Assembly: GCA_008933615.1 (NCBI GenBank)
Contig: WBUR01000015.1
Location: 1 to 64,000, forward strand
Reading direction: 5' to 3'
From: a bacterium
GTDB taxonomy: Bacteria; CLD3; SB21
DNA length: 64,000 bases
Part shown: in pieces, positions 18,484 to 26,433 of the stretch
How positions within the stretch are numbered: the first letter of the stretch is position 1
Layout: every line of letters begins with the position of its first letter
Made by a program: the position numbers and the translations under genes
The notes under the pieces: model-generated
What the model saw: only the letters and a program-made list of their open reading frames with translations
Told to the model about the DNA's origin: nothing
Database searches by the model: none

Positions 18484-18996
18484 TCAAATCCCGAGCACAT
18501 CCGCTTTATTGGACAAATTGCCCAAGAGCCGTAGATTAGCAAAACCGTTGCGTCCGCACGTGATGATCACTTTAAGTAAGACATTGAAAGGCAACCTTTC
18601 ATCGCCAACGATAACTAACTCGCGCTTGAATTCGATGCCGAATTTAGACTCCAATTCAATGGCCCTAGACGCTTCTTCGTCCAATTTATCAGCCAATTCC
18701 TGTATAACGAAACTGTTTTTCTGTGCAATGATCTTATCCACATCTACGATAGCATCTTTCTTAAAAAAAAGATGCTGAGTTGAGACGTTGATCGCTAAGA
18801 CTTTTTTCGGTTTCTGTTTTGTCAAAACCTTCGGAGGTTTTAGTCCGTCGGATTTGGTCGCCAGCGAACCTTCGGTACTGAAACTCATAAGCAAAAAGAG
18901 CAACATAATGGTAAGAATGTCCATCATGGAATTCATATTAAGAGTTCCTTCTGTACTTCCTCTGTTTTTCTTGGCCGCTGATGGTTTGAATGCCAT
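18484..18996 (-). CDS. ExbD/TolR-family protein 2, with the proton-carrying Asp
   Basis: A 170-residue member of the ExbD/TolR family, which forms the rotating core of ExbB/TolQ proton channels. A short cytoplasmic tail (MAFKPSAAKK) is followed by one membrane helix (MMDILTIMLLFLLMSF) and a periplasmic domain. Asp26 is at the position of the essential Asp25 of E. coli ExbD, so this copy looks competent to carry protons. It shares the unusual MAFKPS start with the ExbD-like gene directly upstream, which suggests a tandem duplication. Spacing is 23 bases upstream and 74 bases downstream within the operon. Confidence 0.88.
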   Translation of the reverse strand: MAFKPSAAKKNRGSTEGTLNMNSMMDILTIMLLFLLMSFSTEGSLATKSDGLKPPKVLTKQKPKKVLAINVSTQHLFFKKDAIVDVDKIIAQKNSFVIQELADKLDEEASRAIELESKFGIEFKRELVIVGDERLPFNVLLKVIITCGRNGFANLRLLGNLSNKADVLGI

Positions 18997-19019
18997 TGTT
19001 TTTTTCCTTTTCTAAAAAA

Positions 19020-19598
19020 TTATAACACGATCTTACCAACGCCGATATTGATAAACCACGGCTGTTTGACAATCTTTTTAGTATCCGGATCTTGCAGTTC
19101 TTTTACTGCCGAGGCGCCAATAATATCCATTGTGGTAACAATGGTTTGGTATTCAATAACGTCTTCGGCTGTAATAATGATCACGCGCTCGTCTTCAAAA
19201 CCCTTGCCGCCGATCGCTTTTACTGCGTCTTTTAGTTTCTGATCCAGACCTTCAAAATCATAATTCCCGTCGGACAACTTCGGCAGCGTAGGCCCGCCGC
19301 CTGCTGCGCCGCTCAATACAACCGTGTTACCGGCTATCGTAAACCCCTTCTCCGTGATAACGAGTTTCAATCCTACTTTTCGGGGTTCTTCTTTGGGTTT
19401 ATCTTGTTTATCTTCCGAGCTTGATGAAGATCCACCTCCAACGGGTGGCAGATTCAATTCAAGCCAACTGTTCTTTACAAATTGCGAACAACTGAGAAGC
19501 AAGGGAATCAAAATACACATCATGTTCATGATAGGGCGCAGATCAAGCTCCGTGCTTTCAACTTTTATACTTCTTCGCGCAGATGGTTTAAATGCCAT
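19020..19598 (-). CDS. ExbD/TolR-family protein 1, with Asn replacing the key Asp
   Basis: A 192-residue ExbD/TolR-like protein. It starts MAFKPSARRS and has one membrane helix (PIMNMMCILIPLLLSC), an acidic/serine-rich linker (SSSSSEDKQDKPKEEP) and a periplasmic domain. Aligning the helix with ExbD puts Asn25 (codon AAC) where the family has the proton-binding Asp. The helix also carries Cys and Pro, unlike the neighbouring copy. It therefore probably cannot carry protons itself and may pair with ExbD2 in one stator. It lies between the ExbB-like gene and ExbD2 with short spacers. Family membership rests on topology, position and the D-to-N alignment. Confidence 0.82.
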   Translation of the reverse strand: MAFKPSARRSIKVESTELDLRPIMNMMCILIPLLLSCSQFVKNSWLELNLPPVGGGSSSSSEDKQDKPKEEPRKVGLKLVITEKGFTIAGNTVVLSGAAGGGPTLPKLSDGNYDFEGLDQKLKDAVKAIGGKGFEDERVIIITAEDVIEYQTIVTTMDIIGASAVKELQDPDTKKIVKQPWFINIGVGKIVL

Positions 19599-19685
19599 AT
19601 ATTCACCTTTATCTTTTGATCAGCTTCTTTAATTCATACTTATGTGGAAATCAAAACAATAATCACTTACGAAAAACTATGAAAA

Positions 19686-20480
19686 TTATCTGTTTCCGGT
19701 CATTAAGTTGATCAGTTTTACCATATGCTCATCCATCTCATCAATGATCTTGGTGGTCTTTGTAGTGATGATCGTATAGGCAATAATACAAGGAATAGCA
19801 ACAGATAGACCCCAAATAGTGGTCTGCATAGCTGCCGAGATACCGCCTGCGAGTAACAATGCTTTTTGATCTTCAGGGAGTGAGGGATTAGCAACTGCGG
19901 CGAATGAAATAATAAGACCGTACACCGTACCCATCAGACCAAAGAGCGTCGAGACGTTACTAAGCATGGCAATATAACCGGAACGTTCAGTTAACTTGGG
20001 AATTATTTCCAGCGTACCTTCGTCAACGGCATTCTGAATGGCGCGGAAATCAAGAGGCCCGCCTTCTTTTTCAACTGCTCTCTTCAAACCGGCTAAAACA
20101 ACCGATGGCAGCGCTTTATCTTTTGCTGTTTCACAAAGAGCAATGGCTTTTTTCAAATTACCGCCGGCAACCAGCTTGCGAATTTCTGCCATAAATTTGT
20201 TAGCATCTACATTGGAACGAACAAATATAAAATAAAGTCGTTCGGATATCATTGCAACAGCAAAAACGGCGCAAAAGGCAATAATCCACATATAGGAGCT
20301 TGCATCTTCAGACCATTTAAAACTCTGGAAAAATTTCTGAAAGAAAATTGCTGTTCCTGATGCTTGGGCCTCGCCCGCTGCCGGTTCCTGTGCAAACAGA
20401 GCGTTGGTCGAAAATAACATGGTTACATTCATCAGCACGACCAGTGCCAAACCCATAACTTTTTCAATACTCTTTTTCAT
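19686..20480 (-). CDS. MotA/TolQ/ExbB-family proton channel protein
   Basis: A 264-residue inner-membrane protein forming the channel ring around the ExbD/TolR helices. An N-terminal hydrophobic, signal-like segment (about residues 8-30) is followed by three membrane helices: SYMWIIAFCAVFAVAMI, a second in LFGLMGTVYGLIISF and a third in TTIWGLSVAIPCIIAY. The last two carry the conserved threonines that face the proton path in ExbB/TolQ. The cytoplasmic loop (about 90-160) has the usual ALPSVVLAGLKRA helix. A GGAGG ribosome site precedes the start. A 219-base AT-rich leader separates it from the small secreted-protein gene upstream, so it may have an internal promoter. Confidence 0.92.
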   Translation of the reverse strand: MKKSIEKVMGLALVVLMNVTMLFSTNALFAQEPAAGEAQASGTAIFFQKFFQSFKWSEDASSYMWIIAFCAVFAVAMISERLYFIFVRSNVDANKFMAEIRKLVAGGNLKKAIALCETAKDKALPSVVLAGLKRAVEKEGGPLDFRAIQNAVDEGTLEIIPKLTERSGYIAMLSNVSTLFGLMGTVYGLIISFAAVANPSLPEDQKALLLAGGISAAMQTTIWGLSVAIPCIIAYTIITTKTTKIIDEMDEHMVKLINLMTGNR

Positions 20481-20616
20481 GAAACAAACCTCCTGTTAAG
20501 TTCATTGAATGAATTTATTTGATATTATTCTAACTATAATAATCTTGCGAACTGTTTATGTCGGAATCTGTTACTTCCGATATGCAGGCTTGAATGAAGT
20601 GAAAATTAACGCAATT

Positions 20617-20644
20617 AATATACATACTATTTATTTAAATGCAA
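20617..20644 (-). promoter_or_regulatory. Possible internal promoter before the ExbB-like gene
   Basis: On the minus strand TTGCAT (20639-20644) and TATATT (20617-20622) are 16 bases apart in the AT-rich 219-base gap. The -10 matches five of six consensus bases but the -35 only three. It could allow the motor genes to be expressed apart from the large TPR genes upstream. This is a weak call by eye. Confidence 0.3.
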
Positions 20645-20699
20645 GTTTTTTTATTGGTTCAGATCAAGAGCCTATTCAAACTAACCGGAAAAGGCGACT

Positions 20700-21185
20700 T
20701 TAATTGCGCCGTTTTTTGATGAGCTTGTCGATCTCTTTCAAATCCACGTTATCTATGTTCAAAAACTCAGCTTTGTCAATGAATACCATGTCGAGGTACC
20801 GCCGTTTTATTTCCTTATCATACGATTTCTGGCCTACAACTTTTTCGATTTCCGGCCCGACGCGGCGGTTAAATAAGGAAACGCCGGGGCCTTCCACTTT
20901 ACCTTTAACGGTGGACTTAGTAAAAAAGCTTATCTGTTCACCGGTAGGCTTATAATAAACCACGATGACGGTCTTGTCCCCAGCTTGTTCTTCTTTTACC
21001 GTATATAATTTCGGATCAGGAGGATTGCCTGTTGCAATGACGATCACCACTTGTTCACCAGTTTCGTCTTCCACGACATCCATGTCCGGATGTTTGACTT
21101 CCTGCGCAAAAGATTGCGCTGACATGGCCAATCCCGTCAGAAGCAATCCAATGAATCCGGCACATGTTAGTTTAAATATTTTCAT
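20700..21185 (-). CDS. Small secreted protein of unknown function in the ExbB/ExbD operon
   Basis: A 161-residue exported protein with a signal peptide ending in a QSFAQ-type cleavage site and an AAAGGAG ribosome site. The mature part is small and charged: an acidic N-terminal stretch (HPDMDVVEDETGE), a beta-rich middle (QVVIVIATGNPPDPKLY, TVIVVYYKPTGEQ) and a helical basic C-terminus ending LIKKRRN. I recognise no known family. It lies 13 bases after the giant TPR gene and before the ExbB-like gene, so it is probably a periplasmic component of the same machine. Confidence 0.7.
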   Translation of the reverse strand: MKIFKLTCAGFIGLLLTGLAMSAQSFAQEVKHPDMDVVEDETGEQVVIVIATGNPPDPKLYTVKEEQAGDKTVIVVYYKPTGEQISFFTKSTVKGKVEGPGVSLFNRRVGPEIEKVVGQKSYDKEIKRRYLDMVFIDKAEFLNIDNVDLKEIDKLIKKRRN

Positions 21186-21198
21186 ACTATCACTCCTT

Positions 21199-24100
21199 TT
21201 ATCTGCTTCGAACCACGCGTGAGCGGCGGATTAACAACTCTCTGAGTTGGTCGTTCGGCGGCAGCGGCGGATCGGCAAATTGCGCTGTAATATCTTCAAC
21301 TTCGTTCACTTCCAAAAACAAACGTATACCGTAATGTTCTTTGGGAGTTTCTAAATCTTTTGATACAATAGCCAGAATATTAGTGCCCTGAACAAAGTTT
21401 TCCTGCAAGAGATAATGCAGATCAAGTGAATCGCCTTTCACATCCGGGTTTTCCTGTTGTTGCGATCCGATTAAGACGCCGTTGAGATAAAAGTCATATT
21501 CGCCGTCCGCTGCAATGTACATTTTTCCTTCTTGCGGGTTGCCTGCTATATTGAATGACTTACGGAAATAAACAATTTTTGCCGTATCAAGTTGCCGCTT
21601 AATCATGTCCTGTGTATATACCGGCTTGACAGACGTGTCCTGCAGAACCCATGTGTCTACGATTAAGCGTGTACCGCGGATGTACGATTGGGTTTCATTG
21701 GAATCGACAGCCGCCGCTGTGTCTGTGGTAACAGGCGCTATTCCGGCTGAATCTGCCAAGGTTTCGGTTATCATAGTGTCTTCCGGTACTATGATGCTCG
21801 GAGGTACGTATTTCGGCAATGGAGGCTTTACTACCGACTGGCCCAATCCTATCCACAGAGGATAAGCAAAATTGGTATCTAGAATTGCGTGCGCTGCAAT
21901 TTCTGTATTGGGCGGCGGTGCGGCATTGTACCAGCCAAGATCGCTGTATGCCGGGGTCTGCCAGGATTCGAAAAATTTATTATTCGACAGCCAGTCATCA
22001 TAATTAGAGGCATAAGTGCGGGTTAAAGATTTCAATTGCAATAATTTCGCATAATACTGATCGTATTTACCTAACAACGATAATATTCTCTTAGTGCCCT
22101 GATCATTGGTGACCGCAATATTATCGCCTTCAAGGCCGTTTGGATCTTGTTTCAGTTTAACCAGTTCCAGTGTCGTAGCTGAATTGAATGCCTCTTCTAA
22201 AAGGCTGCGCGCATTTTCCCTGGCGAAACTGAGAACCTGACTGTACGTTGCGCTGGCTTCACTGTAATACAAGAATGCTTCATCGGACTGATTTTTGAAA
22301 TATTCCGCTTCATACCCTTTATAGTATTTATCCGCCGTATCCGCTTCCTGATAGTTGAGTCTGGCGAACTGATATGCAAATTCGAACATTTCTCTCTGAA
22401 TCTGGCGAGCATCCTCGTCAAAAAGATTTTTTTCTTTCGCCTGTTTGACAGCTGAAGCGTAGGTCTTAATGGCTTGTTCGGCAATTGGTTTCGCAAACTG
22501 GGAAATGAACGTATTCATATCCAATGGAATTTCATAGAAAATCGTATAGAAATCTTTTCCAGTTTTCTTATCAATGTAGTTTTCCCCGCCGGCCACGACC
22601 TCGCGATAATGATCTGAGTTCTGCGTATAAAGCTGCATGGTGATAAACGAAAGTTTAGCCAATTCACCAGGTACGATGCCGGTAAAACGCACGATATTTC
22701 GACGGCATTCGCTGGTGTACTTGTCGCTGATTCCCAGCGAGTCCATTTCTCTGACAGCGGTTTCAAATGCAAGGATCGCATCGTTGACCGCCGGGAAAAC
22801 CGCTTTAACCAGAATCTGCTGCTGATAACTTATGTAATCCAGCGTGCCGGGCAGAATTTCTTTCGGCAGAGGCGCGCTCAAATAGGTATCTAAAATTAAT
22901 TTCTTCGAGTTAGCTACCGCATACAGAATTCTTGATATTTTGGATCGCGCCAGATCGCGGTATTGCACAGCTAACTGCTGTTGGCGGTACAGAGAAAATT
23001 CCTTTTCTTTAGCCGTTTTTCCTTCCCACGTCCATTTGAAAACCATCTGTGCAGAATCGGCGCTGTTTGGATACAATGCGTTAATTGAGTCACGAAGTTC
23101 TTTTTCGTCTGCGGCAAATTTTTCATACGCTTTATCTAAGAAAGCATACGCGTTCTTATATTCTTCAACCGCGCCGCGATAAGCGCCGGATGCCACGGAA
23201 TACGCATCTTTCTGAGCCTGGATATACTTGACCAGATCTTTTTCCTGCTGAAATTGTTTGGTGGCCAAAGCGTCGCCGACTTCTTCGCGGACTAAACCGC
23301 GATAGTAGGTGGCCTCATAAGTACGAATCTGCGCATAACTCGTCACCGCCTCATATAACGTCATGAGTTCTTTGACAATCGAGATTTTCATTTCTTCTTT
23401 GTGTTCTACGCCGGGTTCCTTCAAGTGAATTTTTGCAAAGTCCTCATAACGCATCCGGGCCAATTCATACGCAGCTTCCGAAGAGAAATATTTATTAAAA
23501 TCCAGATTGATCTTTTTCAGATCGTCACTTTTCTTTAGGGCGTCTCTGAATGCTGAGGTGGCTTCCGTACGACGATTTTTACGGAGATGGTTCATACCCA
23601 CGTCGTAAAGCGATTGGACATTTCGTTTGTCATTGGGAAAAGTGGCGGCAAACTGACGGTATTTTTGGTAGGCTCGTTCTTCATCGCCAATCAAAAAGTA
23701 TAGGTTCGCAACGCCAAAATCCATGGTGGAAGCATATTCTGATTTTGGATACCGTTTGACAAATTTTTCGCTGATACGGATTGCCTCGGTATTCATGGCT
23801 TTTCCTTCTGTCGAATCCCCTTGCGCGTTCGCACGTTTGGCAGCCTGTTCCACATAATATTCCGCATTATATAAGGCAATCTCAGCCGTCACGGCGCCTT
23901 TATTTACGGAGTAATTCGGATAGGTGTCCGCCAACCGTTCCGCTGTCTTTGCAGCAGACTTCATCTCTTTTAAATCGGCGTAGGTTGCCTGTACGTTCCA
24001 TAACGCGTTCGGCGCATCCTTCAGGTCAGGAAATGAATCGGCATACATTTCATAGGCGCTAATTGAGCGTTTTAGTTCCTTTGAATTATTATATTCAATA

Positions 24101-26433
24101 CCCGATTTAAAAAGGGATAAAGCCCGGTCGTCTCGTTTTGAATAACCGATGCGAGTACCTTCCTCATAAGCACGCTGGAATTCCCGCGCAGCTTTGGCGG
24201 GCTCTTTGTTGGTTTGGAAATCTTCGCCGCGTTTATAGATCGAATAGAAAATAACGTTTGTTGCTTGTTCCTTTTGCTCCTTACTCGAAACCGTGCTTTC
24301 CAGCAGCCGCTTTGCAACAATTTCCGAACTGCGGTAATCCTTACGGTCATAATACGTCTGCATCAGGTACTGCTGCGAGATCTGCGCCTTATCGCTGTTC
24401 GGATACCGTGTAACAATCGTATTAAAATATTGTCCTGATCTGCCGAAATTATTGTGATTATAATAGATCTGCCCGGCATAGGCCAGAAAATCCGGCGTCT
24501 TCTTCCCGGGAACACCCATAACGGGTTTTAGATTTTGAAGTGAGTCAACCGGATATTGAGTAACGGTATCGGAAAAAATACGGGCATAGCTGTTGATGGC
24601 ATCGATCAGATTCTCCTCCCCGGATGACAGAGGAATGATGCTGTCGGCCGGCGCATTCACCGGCTTTTTGTATGGCGCCTTGCGGTACAATGAATCTGCA
24701 ATAGTATAGGCCGTCATCGCCGCGTTATACCGATATAAATCCTGCGGATATAGCGTGGCAACTTTGACGTAATCTTCATAAGCGGAATCCAACAGACCAA
24801 AAAACCGGTACTGAATGAAGGCAAGATTATAATGGAAAAAATATGCATTGGTATCCACAGGAAAATATTTGATGAATTCGCGGCTGAAATCCATCGCAAT
24901 TTTCCAGTCACCGAGATCATTCGACGCTTGAGCCTCGCCATAAAAATAGTAGATATTTTCGACCAAGACGTCGCGCGCCATTCGATTACCTTTTGCGACA
25001 ATCTCTTTGTCCTCTTGAGCTTTCGACCAATCGGAATTGGGCTTATACGCGTTATATAATTTGTATCGATTCTCCAATACGCTGTCTAACAGTGTTTTAG
25101 CGATGGCCTTGTCGGTAACCGCGCGGGACAACCGGTCATACGTGGAAACAATTTTGTATTGGGCATCCGGCGCTCTCCAAAACTGCGGGTAATTCTGGAC
25201 CAGGCTCTTATAGGCATATAAAGCCAAAGTATCCTTCTGTTCCAGATTATAAGACTCGCCTAATTGCCACATAATTTCAGGCGCATACCGTTTTTCATTT
25301 AATTTAGCTTCGTCGATGTACGACTTGATCAACCTGTAGCCGCCTTCATTGGTTCCTTGCGCCAAATCGATTTGTTCCGCCCAACGGTTAAAACTAATCC
25401 CGATATATACCAAAGCTTCGACATCCAATTCTTGTGTCTCATTATTATAATACTTGGCCGAATCAACATCGTCTATCAAATAGGTAAAATAGCTGATGGC
25501 CTGAGGATAGTTTCCCAGGCGATAGTGCGTCCATGCCAATTTATATACCGCTTCCGGAAATCGTTCTGCCGTCGGATAGTCCATAACTTTACTGTAATTC
25601 TTGATCGCTCTCTCAAGATCGGCGTCGCCGCCTCTGAGGAAATAGAATTCAGCAATACGATTATACGCTTCCGGCGCATATTTGCTATCCGGAAAACGAA
25701 TGGCTAAATCCTGATAAATTTTTAAAGCTTCTCGCAGTTTCTTCTCTGACTCTTGTTTCCACCGTGTTTCCTGTTCAGGAAATGTCAAAGCGCGGCTTCG
25801 TAACTGATTGCCTTCCTGTTCGCGAATATACGCTATATTATACATGGCATCGACAACATACTGGCTCTCGGGATAACTTTCTATCAGCTTCTGATACGTT
25901 TTTGAAACGTCGGAGTAATCCATTTCCGGTTCAGGAAACTGGTTGGGCGGTTCAATACCGTCAAGCAACTCTTCAAGTTCCTTATCTTTCTTGCCTTGCG
26001 CAATCCATTGCTGACGTTTTTCTTCCCTCATGCGATCCCATTCACCAAGCCGCTTGGCATTCTCAGTGGAAATAGAATCGACTATGGTTTGGAAATTGTC
26101 GTTCAATGAATATAATAAATACTCGGCGCGCTGTAAAAGAACCAATGCGGTTGACGTAGAACTTACACTAACTTTTTCAAGATATTCTTTACTTTGTTTG
26201 AGGCCTTTATCCAATAACTGCAGTCTCTCCGTTTCCAGTTTTGATTTTTGTCCTTCGATATCTTCCTTCAGTTTCAATAAATCTTCACTGGAAACATTTT
26301 CCAGGGCTAAAGAATCATAATGCTTTGTCACATGGTCCTGAGCCAAGAGAAAACCTCCGGACACAACGCCCATCGTGAATACGCTCAGAAAAAGAACGGT
26401 AGTATGTAACACTTTTTTCATAAAATATCCCAT
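21199..26433 (-). CDS. Giant periplasmic TPR protein with C-terminal jelly-roll-like domain
   Basis: A 1744-residue exported protein. The start ATG overlaps the TAA of the gene upstream (TAATG); a second ATG four codons on (MKKVLH) also has GGGA upstream. After a signal peptide, most of the protein is TPR repeats of the BamD/YbgF style (YPESQYVVDAMYNIAYIREQ, FPDSKYAPEAYNRIAEFYF), with a coiled-coil-like helical part in the middle. The last 150 residues differ: VYFRKSFNIAG, ADGEYDFYLNGVLIG and QGTNILAIVSKD resemble the galactose-binding/jelly-roll folds of glycoside hydrolases. It may bind peptidoglycan or another polysaccharide while scaffolding the ExbB/ExbD complex. The jelly-roll call is by pattern. 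Confidence 0.78.
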   Translation of the reverse strand: MGYFMKKVLHTTVLFLSVFTMGVVSGGFLLAQDHVTKHYDSLALENVSSEDLLKLKEDIEGQKSKLETERLQLLDKGLKQSKEYLEKVSVSSTSTALVLLQRAEYLLYSLNDNFQTIVDSISTENAKRLGEWDRMREEKRQQWIAQGKKDKELEELLDGIEPPNQFPEPEMDYSDVSKTYQKLIESYPESQYVVDAMYNIAYIREQEGNQLRSRALTFPEQETRWKQESEKKLREALKIYQDLAIRFPDSKYAPEAYNRIAEFYFLRGGDADLERAIKNYSKVMDYPTAERFPEAVYKLAWTHYRLGNYPQAISYFTYLIDDVDSAKYYNNETQELDVEALVYIGISFNRWAEQIDLAQGTNEGGYRLIKSYIDEAKLNEKRYAPEIMWQLGESYNLEQKDTLALYAYKSLVQNYPQFWRAPDAQYKIVSTYDRLSRAVTDKAIAKTLLDSVLENRYKLYNAYKPNSDWSKAQEDKEIVAKGNRMARDVLVENIYYFYGEAQASNDLGDWKIAMDFSREFIKYFPVDTNAYFFHYNLAFIQYRFFGLLDSAYEDYVKVATLYPQDLYRYNAAMTAYTIADSLYRKAPYKKPVNAPADSIIPLSSGEENLIDAINSYARIFSDTVTQYPVDSLQNLKPVMGVPGKKTPDFLAYAGQIYYNHNNFGRSGQYFNTIVTRYPNSDKAQISQQYLMQTYYDRKDYRSSEIVAKRLLESTVSSKEQKEQATNVIFYSIYKRGEDFQTNKEPAKAAREFQRAYEEGTRIGYSKRDDRALSLFKSGIEYNNSKELKRSISAYEMYADSFPDLKDAPNALWNVQATYADLKEMKSAAKTAERLADTYPNYSVNKGAVTAEIALYNAEYYVEQAAKRANAQGDSTEGKAMNTEAIRISEKFVKRYPKSEYASTMDFGVANLYFLIGDEERAYQKYRQFAATFPNDKRNVQSLYDVGMNHLRKNRRTEATSAFRDALKKSDDLKKINLDFNKYFSSEAAYELARMRYEDFAKIHLKEPGVEHKEEMKISIVKELMTLYEAVTSYAQIRTYEATYYRGLVREEVGDALATKQFQQEKDLVKYIQAQKDAYSVASGAYRGAVEEYKNAYAFLDKAYEKFAADEKELRDSINALYPNSADSAQMVFKWTWEGKTAKEKEFSLYRQQQLAVQYRDLARSKISRILYAVANSKKLILDTYLSAPLPKEILPGTLDYISYQQQILVKAVFPAVNDAILAFETAVREMDSLGISDKYTSECRRNIVRFTGIVPGELAKLSFITMQLYTQNSDHYREVVAGGENYIDKKTGKDFYTIFYEIPLDMNTFISQFAKPIAEQAIKTYASAVKQAKEKNLFDEDARQIQREMFEFAYQFARLNYQEADTADKYYKGYEAEYFKNQSDEAFLYYSEASATYSQVLSFARENARSLLEEAFNSATTLELVKLKQDPNGLEGDNIAVTNDQGTKRILSLLGKYDQYYAKLLQLKSLTRTYASNYDDWLSNNKFFESWQTPAYSDLGWYNAAPPPNTEIAAHAILDTNFAYPLWIGLGQSVVKPPLPKYVPPSIIVPEDTMITETLADSAGIAPVTTDTAAAVDSNETQSYIRGTRLIVDTWVLQDTSVKPVYTQDMIKRQLDTAKIVYFRKSFNIAGNPQEGKMYIAADGEYDFYLNGVLIGSQQQENPDVKGDSLDLHYLLQENFVQGTNILAIVSKDLETPKEHYGIRLFLEVNEVEDITAQFADPPLPPNDQLRELLIRRSRVVRSR

